Assembly: GCF_900113305.1 (NCBI RefSeq)
Contig: NZ_FOOW01000013.1
Location: forward strand, 1-64,000
Direction: 5' to 3'
Origin: Prevotella sp. KH2C16
GTDB lineage: Bacteria; Bacteroidota; Bacteroidia; Bacteroidales; Bacteroidaceae
DNA: 64,000 bases
The stretch's first letter is position 1. The number at the start of each line of letters is the position of its first letter. Shown here in pieces: positions 34,733-44,010 of this stretch. The notes under the pieces are model-generated. The model ran no database searches. It saw only the letters and a list, made by a program, of their open reading frames with translations, and was not told where the DNA came from. A program made the position numbers and the translations under genes.

Positions 34733-37224
34733 TTCACGACCTTCTTTTTCTTACGATATTCTGAATAGATGCCCAGCAGAATCACGAGCAACAGCACGCC
34801 GTAGGCGATATAGGCGATGGTCTCCGTGGTGCTCACGCTCTTCGGGAAGAAGCTGAGCACCACCTTGTGGGTGCCCGCCTGGATGTGGATGGCACGCAGG
34901 ATGTAGTCCACGCGGCCCACTTCCGCGGGCTCGCCGTCTACCGTTGCCGTCCATCCGGGATAGTAAACCTCGGAGAAGACGAGCACGCCGCCCTTGTCTG
35001 ACTCCACCTGATAGGTCAGCTGGTTGGGCTCATAGGCCTCGATGGTTACCACGGACTTCGCGTCCTGCGGAGCCGCCTCGCCCAGCTGTTCCCTGAAGCG
35101 GGCGTCGGCAACGGCCTCGTGGCGCAGGTCTATCTGCCCGATGCGGTCTATCTCCTGATTGGCATTGTCCACATAGGAAATCCGGTCTACGAACCAGGCG
35201 TTGCCATAGGCGTAGGGGTTCTGTATCGGAACGGTCTGCCCGGCCTGGAGAGGAACGATGAAATACTTCGTGTTGAGCATGTTCAGCACCGGATAGAGCG
35301 AGTCGCCGTCAATCTTGGTCATGTCGCCGTTGGCCTCCGCTATGGCGGGCATCAGCTTCGACATCTCGGGATTGATGTAGGCCTCTATCATCTCCTGATA
35401 GCGGCGGAGCTTGGCCGCGTGATAGCCGCCGATGCTCTTATGGTAGTAAGAGGTCTCGTTTTCGTTGAAGGTGTTCGTGGCAAGATTCAGCACCCGGTAG
35501 TCCAACGCCTTGTCCTGCAGGATCTGCCGGTCGGTCGGCGTCATCTGCTGGGGCGTGTCGCGCACGCTCTTCTCCACGAACATGTCGTCGTTGAGATAGC
35601 GTTTGTTCACCTGCCACATGTCTATCAGGCAGAGCAGGGCTATGGCTCCGACCATCCATCCGGCCTTCAGCTTCCTCGCCTTGAAGAACAGGAGGCAGAG
35701 GGTGCCTATCAGGATGATCCAGAATGAGCGCCAGCAGTCGGCCGTGAAGACGGCCTTGCGCATCTCGGTGAGGTTGCTCACCACGGGACTATAGTATTCC
35801 GCGGGCAACTGCTTCAGGGCCTCCAGTTCGGAGGGCGACACGAAGTCGGAGAAGAAGACGCCCGGAGCCAGCGCGAAGAGCAGGGCCAGGCCGCCCGTGA
35901 GGGCAAAGCTCAAGTAGACCCACTTCACCTTGCGCGTCAGAATCTCGGGCTCGTCGACCACCCGCTTCAGCGCCATCATGGCCAGCAGGGGAATGGTGAA
36001 CTCGGCGATGACGAGGATGGACGCCACCGTGCGGAACTTGGAATAGAGCGGCACATAGTCGAGGAAGAAGTCGGTGAGCGGCATGAAGTTGCGCCCCCAC
36101 GACAGCAGGACGGAGAGCACCGTGGCGCCAAGCAACGCCCACTTCATGGGTCCCCGCACGATGAACAGCCCCAGGATGAAGAGCATGAGCACGAAGGCAC
36201 CCACATAGACGGGGCCGCTGGTGCCCGGCTGGGTGCCCCAGTACTGGCCCAGCTGCTGATAGATCTGATAGAAATTGGGGTCGGCCTTCTTCATCGCCGT
36301 CTCATTGGCGGCCAGCGGCACGCTGGCTCCGCCCTTGGCGTTGGGGATGAGCAGCGTCCATGTCTCATCGAGGCCGTAGCTCCATTGGGTGATGTAGTCG
36401 CGGTCGAGACCGCTGTTGGTCTGATTGGCGGAGTTCTTCTTCACGAGCTCGCTCTTGCCGCGCATGCTTTCCTGGCCGTACTCCCAGGTGTGATAGAGGT
36501 TGCTCAGGTTGATGCAGATGCCGATGGCGGCACCCACCAGACAGGCCAGCGTGGCCTTGGCAAACCGCCCGAGCTGCTTCTCCCTGACGGCTTCCACGAG
36601 GAAGGCCACGACCATGAAGAGGATGATGAAGAGGTAATAATAGGTCATCTGCACATGGTTGGCCTTCACCTCAAAGGCCGAGAACACGGCCGTGAGGATG
36701 AGTCCCCACAGGAACTTGCCCCGGTAGGCGAGCACCACGCCCGCTATCATCGGCGGCAGATAGGCCAGCGCCATCACCTTCCAGATGTGCCCCGCGGCGA
36801 TGATGATGAAGAAATACGACGAGAACGCCCACAGGATGGAGCCCAGCGCGGCCAGTTCCCTGCGGAAGTCGAACGCCCGGAGCAGGATGTAGAAGCCCAG
36901 CAGGTAGGCGAATACATACCAGACATTGTCCGGAAGCCACAGGTGATAGGCGTCCATGGCCTTCTGCAGGCCGTTGGTACTCGCATAGGACGGCGAGGTC
37001 TGATAGGTCGGCATGCCGCTGAAGGTGGCGTTCGTCCAGCGCGAGACCTTGCCCGTCTTCTGATAATACTCGGCAGCCTCCTGCCCCGCTCCCCGCCCGG
37101 CGGACGAGTCGTGGCGGAAAAGTATCCGCCCGTCGATGTCGGCCGGCATGAAGTAAACAAACGAGATTGCCGTAAACAAGGCCACGGCCGCAAGGTCGAG
37201 CCAGTATTTCTTCAAAGTCTTCAT
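34729..37224 (-). CDS. YfhO-family polytopic membrane protein
   Basis: An 831-residue protein with about a dozen membrane helices and a C-terminal periplasmic beta-domain (VVTIEAYEPNQLTYQVES ... YPGWTATVDGEP), which is the YfhO layout. YfhO proteins resemble C-type glycosyltransferases and are implicated in lipoteichoic acid or glycoprotein glycosylation in other bacteria. A large loop after helix 1 holds the DSSAGRGAGQEAAEYY segment. The 4-bp overlap with fkp suggests a joint role in surface glycan building, which is inference. Confidence 0.88.
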   Translation of the reverse strand: MKTLKKYWLDLAAVALFTAISFVYFMPADIDGRILFRHDSSAGRGAGQEAAEYYQKTGKVSRWTNATFSGMPTYQTSPSYASTNGLQKAMDAYHLWLPDNVWYVFAYLLGFYILLRAFDFRRELAALGSILWAFSSYFFIIIAAGHIWKVMALAYLPPMIAGVVLAYRGKFLWGLILTAVFSAFEVKANHVQMTYYYLFIILFMVVAFLVEAVREKQLGRFAKATLACLVGAAIGICINLSNLYHTWEYGQESMRGKSELVKKNSANQTNSGLDRDYITQWSYGLDETWTLLIPNAKGGASVPLAANETAMKKADPNFYQIYQQLGQYWGTQPGTSGPVYVGAFVLMLFILGLFIVRGPMKWALLGATVLSVLLSWGRNFMPLTDFFLDYVPLYSKFRTVASILVIAEFTIPLLAMMALKRVVDEPEILTRKVKWVYLSFALTGGLALLFALAPGVFFSDFVSPSELEALKQLPAEYYSPVVSNLTEMRKAVFTADCWRSFWIILIGTLCLLFFKARKLKAGWMVGAIALLCLIDMWQVNKRYLNDDMFVEKSVRDTPQQMTPTDRQILQDKALDYRVLNLATNTFNENETSYYHKSIGGYHAAKLRRYQEMIEAYINPEMSKLMPAIAEANGDMTKIDGDSLYPVLNMLNTKYFIVPLQAGQTVPIQNPYAYGNAWFVDRISYVDNANQEIDRIGQIDLRHEAVADARFREQLGEAAPQDAKSVVTIEAYEPNQLTYQVESDKGGVLVFSEVYYPGWTATVDGEPAEVGRVDYILRAIHIQAGTHKVVLSFFPKSVSTTETIAYIAYGVLLLVILLGIYSEYRKKKKVVK

Positions 37225-37306
37225 CTTGTTATTATATTCTTTTTCATCGTTCCCCCCGCATCGGGATTCCAGGTTGGAGACTCTTGGTGAGCCTGTCTCC
37301 TAAACA

Positions 37307-37753
37307 CTAATGCGACGGGGTCAGATCCGTTACTTTATCTATCTTATAATTTTTCATTTCCACCTTCAAGGCCACAGTCTTGACTTTGCTCTGCATACGG
37401 TCGTCCATGTCATTGAAATCATAGGTTACGATGTAGGCATTTCCTTCTATTTCCACTTGCACAGTCCGCGATGACAACTCGTCGATGCCGTAATTGCAGG
37501 TAACAAACTCATAGGCAATTCCGTGGAGACGGTCTTCCTTGGTGTCCTTACACAGTTCCGCGGAGCAATAGATAGCCATCAGCGAGTCGCATTTGGCAAA
37601 GCTCTGCCGCATGTCCTTCATGCTGAAGGCCTTGCCATATTGCTGATAGAAAGAGAGTATCTTGCAGCCATCTTCCTCACCAAGGTTCTCTGCCCACAGG
37701 TTGGCGGCAAGGAGAACACCTGCCATTGCCAAAATCCAAAAGCTCTTTTTCAT
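37307..37753 (-). CDS. Small secreted protein, unknown function
   Basis: A 148-residue exported protein with signal MKKSFWILAMAGVLLAANLWA. The mature part is helical first (ILSFYQQYGKAFSMKDMRQS) and then beta-rich (TVQVEIEGNAYIVTYDFND), a layout seen in small periplasmic DUF3828-like proteins, although I cannot assign the family. It lies 82 bp upstream of yfhO and could be the first gene of that run. Confidence 0.65.
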   Translation of the reverse strand: MKKSFWILAMAGVLLAANLWAENLGEEDGCKILSFYQQYGKAFSMKDMRQSFAKCDSLMAIYCSAELCKDTKEDRLHGIAYEFVTCNYGIDELSSRTVQVEIEGNAYIVTYDFNDMDDRMQSKVKTVALKVEMKNYKIDKVTDLTPSH

Positions 37754-38069
37754 CCCGTCTTATCCGTTTTTTACTGCAATATGAGATTGTCCGAAACTCT
37801 ATGAAAGGCAAGAAGAATATCTCTTTTTGCCATTTCACAGGCAAAATTAAAACATTTAAAGGTAAAAAACAAGAAAACGGAGATATAAAAGTACAAAAAA
37901 GCGAGCACAGCCCCTTTCTCCTCCCCCCGGCCGCACAAATTCGGGCTCACGACCGGAAAAACCACCCCGCCCTGCATGGAGGCACGAACAAAGCGGCCCC
38001 GCCGACAGCCCGAGGAGAGAAAAAGAGCAAGTTTTGGGGGAATTCTTCGTTTAAATCGGCAGTTTGATG
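37754..38069. other. Gap between divergent genes
   Basis: About 316 bp, AT-rich next to the secreted-protein gene and GC-rich toward mtnN. I see no repeat-family member, no RNA gene and no protein-like frame; only the mtnN promoter at its right end. Confidence 0.45.
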
Positions 38070-38077
38070 TAACTTTG
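38070..38077 (+). promoter_or_regulatory. -7 promoter box of mtnN-luxS (TAACTTTG)
   Basis: TAACTTTG, 20 bp before the mtnN ATG. Confidence 0.65.
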
Positions 38078-38097
38078 CGAACAAAACATCAGGAATC

Positions 38098-38781
38098 ATG
38101 AGAATAGGGATTATCGTGGCGATGGACAAGGAATTCCGCCAGCTTTGCACTCTTCTGAAGGAGAGTACGACCGAGCACCGCCACCACAAGGACTTCACCC
38201 TGGGCCGCATCGGCGGCAACGAGGTGATTCTGCAACAGTGCGGCATCGGCAAGGTGAACGCCGCCGTGGGCGCCGTGGAGATGATAGACGGCTATCAGCC
38301 CGACCTCGTGCTGTCCACGGGCGTGGCCGGAGGTGCCAGCGTGAGCCTCGATCCGCTGGATGTGGTGGTGGCAACGGAGTGCGCCTACCACGACTTCTAC
38401 TGCGGCAGCGAGGTGGAATACGGGCAGGTGATGGGGCTCCCGCCACGGTTTGCGGCTCCCGCGAGCCTCGTGGAGAAAGCCCTCGCCCTCGAGACGGAGA
38501 CCCGCATCGTGGCGGGACTCACCGTATCCGGCGACTGGTTCGTAGACTCCAGGGAGAAGATGAGCGCCATCCTCGACCACTTCCCCGAGGCCATGGCCGT
38601 GGACATGGAGAGCTGCGCCATCGCCCAGACCTGCCACCTCTGCGGCGTGCCCTTCGTCTCGCTGCGCATCATCAGCGATGTGCCGCTGAAAGACCACAAG
38701 GCAGCGCAGTACTTCGACTTCTGGAACCGCATGGCCGAGGGCAGCTTCCGCGTAACCCGACAGTTCCTCGAAGCCCTCTGA
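38098..38781 (+). CDS. mtnN: 5'-methylthioadenosine/S-adenosylhomocysteine nucleosidase
   Basis: A 227-residue nucleosidase (Pfs) that removes adenine from methylthioadenosine and S-adenosylhomocysteine. Motifs: catalytic Glu in GIIVAMDKEFRQL, CGIGKVNAAVGA, LVLSTGVAGGAS, the substrate motif AVDMESCAIAQTC and the catalytic Asp in RIISDVPLK. It produces S-ribosylhomocysteine, the substrate of luxS 34 bp downstream, so the two genes form the Pfs-LuxS branch of the activated methyl cycle. Confidence 0.93.
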   Translation: MRIGIIVAMDKEFRQLCTLLKESTTEHRHHKDFTLGRIGGNEVILQQCGIGKVNAAVGAVEMIDGYQPDLVLSTGVAGGASVSLDPLDVVVATECAYHDFYCGSEVEYGQVMGLPPRFAAPASLVEKALALETETRIVAGLTVSGDWFVDSREKMSAILDHFPEAMAVDMESCAIAQTCHLCGVPFVSLRIISDVPLKDHKAAQYFDFWNRMAEGSFRVTRQFLEAL

Positions 38782-38815
38782 CCCGCGCCTCCGAAAACAA
38801 CAAAAGACAACAGAT

Positions 38816-39295
38816 ATGAACAAGATTCCCAGCTTTACCATCAATCACGAGAAACTCCTCAGGGGCATCTATGTTTCCCGCAAGGATGCCGTGGGCAACG
38901 AGACGGTTACCACATTCGACATCCGCATGAAGGAGCCCAACCGTGAGCCGTCCCTGCACCCGGGAGCCCTGCACACCATCGAGCACCTGGCCGCCACCTT
39001 CCTGCGCAACGACGAGGAGTGGAAAGACCGCGTCGTCTACTGGGGGCCGATGGGCTGCCTGACGGGCAACTACCTCCTGCTGCGCGGCGACTATGAGAGC
39101 CGAGACATCGTGGAACTGATGAAACGCACCTTCGCCTATGTGGCCGACTTCGAGGGCGAGATACCCGGAGCGGCACCCAGGGACTGCGGCAACTGGCTGC
39201 TCCACGACCTGCCCATGGCACGATGGGAGGCACGCAAGTACCTGACCGAGGTGCTGGAGCACATCGGAGACGAGAACCTCACCTATCCGGAATAG
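38816..39295 (+). CDS. luxS: S-ribosylhomocysteine lyase LuxS (AI-2 synthase)
   Basis: A 159-residue metal-dependent lyase that splits S-ribosylhomocysteine into homocysteine and DPD, the AI-2 precursor. Metal ligands His53 and His57 lie in ALHTIEHLAAT, with catalytic Glu56; the catalytic Cys81 is in MGCLTGNY and metal ligand Cys124 in PRDCGNW. Length is normal. The product homocysteine could be re-methylated by the methyltransferase at 3408-4403. Confidence 0.95.
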   Translation: MNKIPSFTINHEKLLRGIYVSRKDAVGNETVTTFDIRMKEPNREPSLHPGALHTIEHLAATFLRNDEEWKDRVVYWGPMGCLTGNYLLLRGDYESRDIVELMKRTFAYVADFEGEIPGAAPRDCGNWLLHDLPMARWEARKYLTEVLEHIGDENLTYPE

Positions 39296-39307
39296 CCCTT
39301 CAAGAAG

Positions 39308-39343
39308 AATGCGGCAGGAAGCACCGCTGCTCCTTGCCGCATT
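39308..39343 (+). terminator. Hairpin after luxS
   Basis: AATGCGGCA (39308-39316) pairs with TGCCGCATT (39335-39343), with GGAAGCA/TGCTCC extending the stem. It lies 12 bp after the luxS stop; a short TTTC follows, so termination would be moderate. Confidence 0.65.
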
Positions 39344-39351
39344 TCAAGATG

Positions 39352-39412
39352 TTACAAGCCGTGTGTAACACGATTACACGCCGTGTGTAATCGCATTACA
39401 AGCGGCGTGTAA
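39352..39412. repeat. Array of three 17-bp palindromes at 22-bp period
   Basis: Units start at 39352 (TTACAAGCCGTGTGTAA), 39374 (TTACACGCCGTGTGTAA) and 39396 (TTACAAGCGGCGTGTAA), again exactly 22 bp apart. It sits between the convergent luxS and ROK genes, immediately after the luxS hairpin and 10 bp from the ROK stop. Confidence 0.9.
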
Positions 39413-39422
39413 TCCCACCATC

Positions 39423-40520
39423 CTATTTATCCAGCTCGTTGAGGGCAAACATATAGGCTCCCAGGGAGATGGCCGGAGAAGCCCCGAGCTTCGTCCGGAG
39501 CACGCCGATGCGCTTCACCGGGTCGTAGTCCACGCACTCGTCGGTGCCGGGAACGGCCACCTTCACGGCACCTCCCTTCAGGAACTCGGCCAGCTCACCG
39601 GGGTCTTCCAGGTTGTAGACCCTCATCTGCATGTGCCCCACCTGCTCGCCGTTCATCATCTTAAGTTTGCTGTTCATCTCGCCGACCAGCGACGGGAAGA
39701 TGAGGTCGGAGCTGTGAGCCACGCCGCCGCCGATGACCACGAGGCCGTCAACGATCGTGTCGGCCGTGGCAATGGCGTCGCCCGCCATCTCGCCCAGCTC
39801 GGCAAAGCTCTTGCGCGCAGCCTCCGCGTTGCCCGGACGGCGACCCGCGGCAATCTCGCTGATGTCCTTCGGCGTGAGGTCGGAATCATCGCCCGAGAGC
39901 TCCCTGTAGACGCGCTGCACGGCACGGATGGCCACGCTCTCCTCGGCTATATACTCGGGATATTTCTTGTTGCGGAAGCACCAGATGTCGCCGCCCACGC
40001 CGTTGTCGCCCAGCAGGAGCTCGCCGTTGATGACCACGCCCGCGCCGAAGCCGGTGCCGAGGGTGATGCCCAGCAGATGGCTGAACCGCTTGGGGCTGCC
40101 CGCCTGTTCAAGAAGACGGTTGACTTCGGGCAGCGCCCCGCCCATGGCCTCGCCGTAGGCGAAGAGGCTGCCGTCGTTGTTGATGAACACGGGCACGCCG
40201 AACTTCCGCTCGAGGAACGGGCCCAGGGCGATGCCGCCACGGAAGGAGGGGAAGTTGGGCAGGTCGCCGATGATGCCGTTCTTATAGTCGGCCGGGCCGG
40301 GAAAGGCGAAGCTGATGGCGCTGGGTGCGGCCGGCACCTGCGCCTTGATGTGCTCGAAGCCCTTGACGAGCTGCCCCAGACAGTCGTCGAGACTGGCCGC
40401 CATGGAAGGCAGCGTGTAGGATTCCACGATTTCCCTGCCGCCCTGCATGGCGGAGAACACGAAGTTGGTGCCGCCGGCATCGAGCGTAAGGATGATTCTC
40501 TGATCGTTCTTATAGTCCAT
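39423..40520 (-). CDS. ROK-family sugar kinase, zinc motif missing
   Basis: A 365-residue ROK protein. The ATP phosphate loop LTLDAGGTNFVFS, the sugar-binding FINNDGSLFAYGEA with catalytic Asp, LLGITLGTGFGAGVVING, and VIGGGVAHSSDL are all present, so it should phosphorylate a hexose in the cytosol. The usual CXCGXXGCXE zinc site of ROK kinases is absent: the equivalent region reads GDIWCFRNKKYPEYIAEES. An insertion with DDSDLTPKDISEIA follows. The sugar cannot be named. It lies 109 bp downstream of the outer-membrane barrel gene. Confidence 0.85.
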   Translation of the reverse strand: MDYKNDQRIILTLDAGGTNFVFSAMQGGREIVESYTLPSMAASLDDCLGQLVKGFEHIKAQVPAAPSAISFAFPGPADYKNGIIGDLPNFPSFRGGIALGPFLERKFGVPVFINNDGSLFAYGEAMGGALPEVNRLLEQAGSPKRFSHLLGITLGTGFGAGVVINGELLLGDNGVGGDIWCFRNKKYPEYIAEESVAIRAVQRVYRELSGDDSDLTPKDISEIAAGRRPGNAEAARKSFAELGEMAGDAIATADTIVDGLVVIGGGVAHSSDLIFPSLVGEMNSKLKMMNGEQVGHMQMRVYNLEDPGELAEFLKGGAVKVAVPGTDECVDYDPVKRIGVLRTKLGASPAISLGAYMFALNELDK

Positions 40521-40629
40521 TATGGTTGGTTTTTAGGTTGTTGTCAGGTAGTTTGGGTTTGTCGGCTGCGGGCCGGAGGGCTTGCGCGAGGCAGCTTTTC
40601 CCCCGCCCTGCCGTGGCTGCCAGCCGTCC

Positions 40630-41328
40630 TCAGAGGTTGAACTTATAGCCCACGGTGAAGGTGAAGAAACTGTTCTTGGCCCCGCTCGTATTGCTGACCT
40701 TCAGCAGTCCGAGGTTATAACGGGCGTCGAGCACCACATTCATATACTCATACGACAGGCCGAGGGGCACGGAAAGGTCGAACTGATGGTAGCCGTTGGT
40801 GGAGCTGACGCTCAGGGTTTGCGACTCGCCATAGGTGCCTACGCCGGTAGACTTGTCATAGGTTACATCCGAGACCTCCACCTCGTATTTGTCATGGACG
40901 AGGAAGCCCGCCTGCACACCGGCCTTCACGGCAAAGCCCGGAGCCAGATACAGGTTGGCCATCACGGGCACGAGGACATAGTCCAGACGGGTGTGTCTGT
41001 CATGATAAGCCGAATACACGGCCTGTTCATCCGTCTGGGTCTGCAGGATTTCCGTATCGCTGGTCCGATAGCCGAGAGCGGCATAATAGGCCCCGAGCGT
41101 CAGGCTGAGCTCGTCGGTGCACTGATACTCTCCCTCAAGGCCGGCCGTGAAACCGGCTCTGTACTTGGGTTTCATGGGGTGTCCGTTGTCATAGTAAATG
41201 TCCTCTTTGGTTATCTTGGCAATGCTCACCCCCAGTTTCGGAATCAGGGAGAATGTGCCCGGGCGGCTCTGGGCACTCGTCGTGAGGGCTGCCGTCAGAA
41301 AGAGTGCCGCCAAAAACATCTTTTTCAT
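40630..41328 (-). CDS. PorT-type outer-membrane beta-barrel protein
   Basis: A 232-residue exported protein starting MKKMFLAALFLTAALTTSAQ. The mature part is an eight-stranded-barrel type (PF13568-like): alternating aromatic strands such as SLIPKLGVSIAKI, YRAGFTAGLEGEY and the terminal FFTFTVGYKFNL, which ends in the outer-membrane insertion pattern. The frame is open to 41466 inside typA, but the signal peptide fixes the start at 41328, 26 bp after typA. Confidence 0.82.
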   Translation of the reverse strand: MKKMFLAALFLTAALTTSAQSRPGTFSLIPKLGVSIAKITKEDIYYDNGHPMKPKYRAGFTAGLEGEYQCTDELSLTLGAYYAALGYRTSDTEILQTQTDEQAVYSAYHDRHTRLDYVLVPVMANLYLAPGFAVKAGVQAGFLVHDKYEVEVSDVTYDKSTGVGTYGESQTLSVSSTNGYHQFDLSVPLGLSYEYMNVVLDARYNLGLLKVSNTSGAKNSFFTFTVGYKFNL

Positions 41329-41354
41329 AATCCTCCTATTTATAATCGTATCTC

Positions 41355-43157
41355 TTATTCCTTGTTGGCGCGCTTGCGCTCCAGATGGTCGAGGAGTATC
41401 TTGCGCATGCGCATGCTCTTCGGGGTAACCTCCACATACTCGTCGGCCTTGATGTATTCGAGGCATTCCTCCAGGCTCATCTCGGTCTTGGGAACGATGC
41501 GGGCCTTGTCGTCGGAGCCCGACGCGCGCACATTGGTGAGCTGCTTGGCCTTGGTTACATTGATGACGAGGTCGTTGTCGTGCACATGCTCGCCTACCAC
41601 CTGCCCGCTGTAGACCTCCTCGCCCGGGTCGATGAAGAACTTGCCGCGGTCCTGGAGCTTGTCGATGGAGTAGGCATAGGCGGTGCCGGTCTCAAGAGCC
41701 ACCATGGAGCCGTTTACCCTCCGCACGATGTCTCCCTTGTAGGGCTGGTACTCCTTGAAGCGGTGAGCCATGATGGCCTCGCCCTGACTGGCCGTGAGCA
41801 CATTGGTGCGGAGGCCGATGATGCCACGAGAAGGGATGTCGAAGGTGATGTTCACGCGGTCGCCCTCCGTCTCCATGCCGGTGAGCTCGCCCTTGCGGCG
41901 GGTAACCATGTCCACCATCTTCGAGCTGTATTCCGTCGGCACATTGATGTCGAGGTCCTCGATGGGCTCGCATCTCACGCCGTCAATCTCCTTATAGATC
42001 ACCTGCGGCTGACCCACCTGCAGCTCGAAGCCCTCGCGGCGCATGGTCTCCACGAGCACGGAGAGGTGGAGCACGCCGCGTCCGCTTACGATCCACTTGT
42101 CGGTGGAGTCGTCCACCGGGGTAACGCGGAGAGCAAGGTTCTTCTCCAGCTCCTTGTTCAGGCGGTCGCCGATCTGGCGGCTGGTGCAGTATTTGCCCTC
42201 CTTTCCGAAGAAGGGGGAGTCGTTGATGGTGAAGAGCATGCTCATCGTGGGCTCGTCGACGGCGATGGGCGGCAGGGCCTCCGGGTTCTCGAAGTCGGCA
42301 ATGGTGTCGCCGATCTCGAAGCGCTCGAGGCCTATCACGGCACAGATGTCGCCCGAATCCACATGGTCGGTGCGCTTGTGGGTGATGCCCTCGAAGGTGT
42401 GCAGTTCCTTGATCTTGGTCTTCTCCTGGGTACCGTCGCGATGGCAGATGGTGATGTTCATGCCGTCGCGCAGCGTTCCGCGATGCACACGACCCACGGC
42501 GATGCGGCCGGTATAGTTGCTGTAGTCGAGCGATGTAATGAGCATCTGCGGCGTGCCCTCCAGCTGCCTGGGAGCGGGGATGGCCTCGAGAATCTTGTCA
42601 AGCAGATAGTCTATGTTGTCGGTGGGTGCCTTCCAGTCTTCTCCCATCCAGCCGTTCTTGGCCGATCCGTAGACCACGGGGAAGTCGAGCTGGTCCTCGG
42701 AGGCGTTCAGGTCGAACATGAGGTCGAACACCATCTCGTAGACTTGCTCCGGACGGCAGTTGGGCTTGTCGACTTTGTTTACCACCACAATCGGCTTCAG
42801 GCCGAGCTGAAGGGCCTTCTGAAGCACGAAGCGGGTCTGCGGCATGGGGCCTTCGAACGCGTCTACGAGGAGCAGACAGCCGTCGGCCATGTTGAGCACG
42901 CGCTCCACCTCGCCCCCGAAGTCGGAGTGTCCGGGAGTGTCGAGGATGTTTATCTTGACACCTTTCCATGTTATCGAAACATTCTTTGAGAGGATGGTGA
43001 TGCCCCTCTCACGCTCGAGATCATTGGAGTCGAGCACCTCACCACTGTTATCCTGACCCTCACGGAAGAGCTTTCCGGCGAGCATCATCTTGTCGACCAG
43101 CGTGGTTTTTCCATGGTCGACATGTGCAATCACTGCAATATTCCTGATATCTTGCAT
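41355..43157 (-). CDS. typA: Translational GTPase TypA/BipA
   Basis: A 600-residue ribosome-binding GTPase that helps 50S assembly and stress adaptation. G1 is [10 protein letters not shown] at residues 10-19, switch II is [14 protein letters not shown], and [10 protein letters not shown] gives G4. The elongation-factor-like domains and the BipA C-terminal domain ([18 protein letters not shown]) follow. The start [12 protein letters not shown] at 43157 is used, not the in-frame ATG at 43184, because a TATCTTTG box lies at 43182-43189. Confidence 0.96.
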   Translation of the reverse strand: MQDIRNIAVIAHVDHGKTTLVDKMMLAGKLFREGQDNSGEVLDSNDLERERGITILSKNVSITWKGVKINILDTPGHSDFGGEVERVLNMADGCLLLVDAFEGPMPQTRFVLQKALQLGLKPIVVVNKVDKPNCRPEQVYEMVFDLMFDLNASEDQLDFPVVYGSAKNGWMGEDWKAPTDNIDYLLDKILEAIPAPRQLEGTPQMLITSLDYSNYTGRIAVGRVHRGTLRDGMNITICHRDGTQEKTKIKELHTFEGITHKRTDHVDSGDICAVIGLERFEIGDTIADFENPEALPPIAVDEPTMSMLFTINDSPFFGKEGKYCTSRQIGDRLNKELEKNLALRVTPVDDSTDKWIVSGRGVLHLSVLVETMRREGFELQVGQPQVIYKEIDGVRCEPIEDLDINVPTEYSSKMVDMVTRRKGELTGMETEGDRVNITFDIPSRGIIGLRTNVLTASQGEAIMAHRFKEYQPYKGDIVRRVNGSMVALETGTAYAYSIDKLQDRGKFFIDPGEEVYSGQVVGEHVHDNDLVINVTKAKQLTNVRASGSDDKARIVPKTEMSLEECLEYIKADEYVEVTPKSMRMRKILLDHLERKRANKE

Positions 43158-43181
43158 TTGTATAGCTAATAATTTCGGACG

Positions 43182-43189
43182 CAAAGATA
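43182..43189 (-). promoter_or_regulatory. typA -7 promoter box
   Basis: TATCTTTG on the minus strand, 24 bp before the typA ATG. Confidence 0.65.
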
Positions 43190-43341
43190 CAAAGAAATAT
43201 TCAAACCGAATACAAGATTGCGATATTTCTATGATTTTAAAGAGGAGACGAAGCCCGCTGAAGAAGCTGCGGAAATCGGCAAATATCGCCGACGGGCATG
43301 ATTTTTCCTCCCACGGGCTTTGCGGTTCCGATTTCTTTCCG

Positions 43342-43349
43342 TATATTTG
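43342..43349 (+). promoter_or_regulatory. -7 promoter box (TATATTTG)
   Basis: TATATTTG, 39 bp before the ATG at 43389. Confidence 0.6.
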
Positions 43350-43388
43350 CGCAAGACAATCTATTTACTTTTAACGAACCCGACAATT

Positions 43389-43913
43389 ATGAACAACAAT
43401 TCTCCTGATGTTTTCTGGATTATCTACATCAGCATTCTATGGGCTGCAGTATGCCTGACGATGTTCATCTACATCAGGCTTTTACAGGCCAAAAGTCTCA
43501 ATAGTGGAAAGGGATTGTCGCACCTCACTTTGAACAAGACGACTCCCGAAAAGCAGGAAACCACTTACCCTGAAACCATAGAGGAAACGGAAGTGTTCCG
43601 AAAGTTCATGAAGTATTCCTACGAAGGCTCCTCCCATATACCTAAGGAATCCGACTGGCTTGACCTGGAGAAAGCCCTCGACCAATATTTCCCCTCCTTC
43701 GAAAAGAAGCTTTTATCCTCGCACCAGCTTTCCGAAATAGAGCTCCGCACTTCCATTCTCATCAAGTTAGGAATGAAGCCCAAGAAGATTGCCACCCTCC
43801 TATGCCACAGCAAAGAGGCCGTAGCTTCCATCCGCAGGCGGTTATGCATGAAAGTCCTAAAATCAGAAGTCCCCACTCCCGGGGAATGGGACGCATTCGT
43901 CCAACAACTCTAA
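43389..43913 (+). CDS. Membrane-anchored helix-turn-helix protein
   Basis: A 174-residue protein with one N-terminal membrane helix (VFWIIYISILWAAVCLTMFI) and a cytosolic C-terminus. Residues 120-160 (ELRTSILIKLGMKPKKIATL, then SKEAVASIRRRLCMK) look like the LuxR/sigma-region-4-type HTH seen at the end of membrane-bound regulators in Bacteroidota. Intact relatives usually carry long TPR sensor regions before the helix, which are missing here. It could be a short sensor-regulator of the next genes; this is inference. Confidence 0.65.
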   Translation: MNNNSPDVFWIIYISILWAAVCLTMFIYIRLLQAKSLNSGKGLSHLTLNKTTPEKQETTYPETIEETEVFRKFMKYSYEGSSHIPKESDWLDLEKALDQYFPSFEKKLLSSHQLSEIELRTSILIKLGMKPKKIATLLCHSKEAVASIRRRLCMKVLKSEVPTPGEWDAFVQQL

Positions 43914-43962
43914 TGCACACTCTTTGCACACACGGGAATCACCATTCACGCGTTTTTCCTGC

Positions 43963-43970
43963 TATCTTTG
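43963..43970 (+). promoter_or_regulatory. -7 promoter box (TATCTTTG)
   Basis: TATCTTTG, 40 bp before the ATG at 44011. Confidence 0.65.
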
Positions 43971-44010
43971 TAACATAATTGATTTTTTAACCCCTTAAAC
44001 ATGATTAGTT

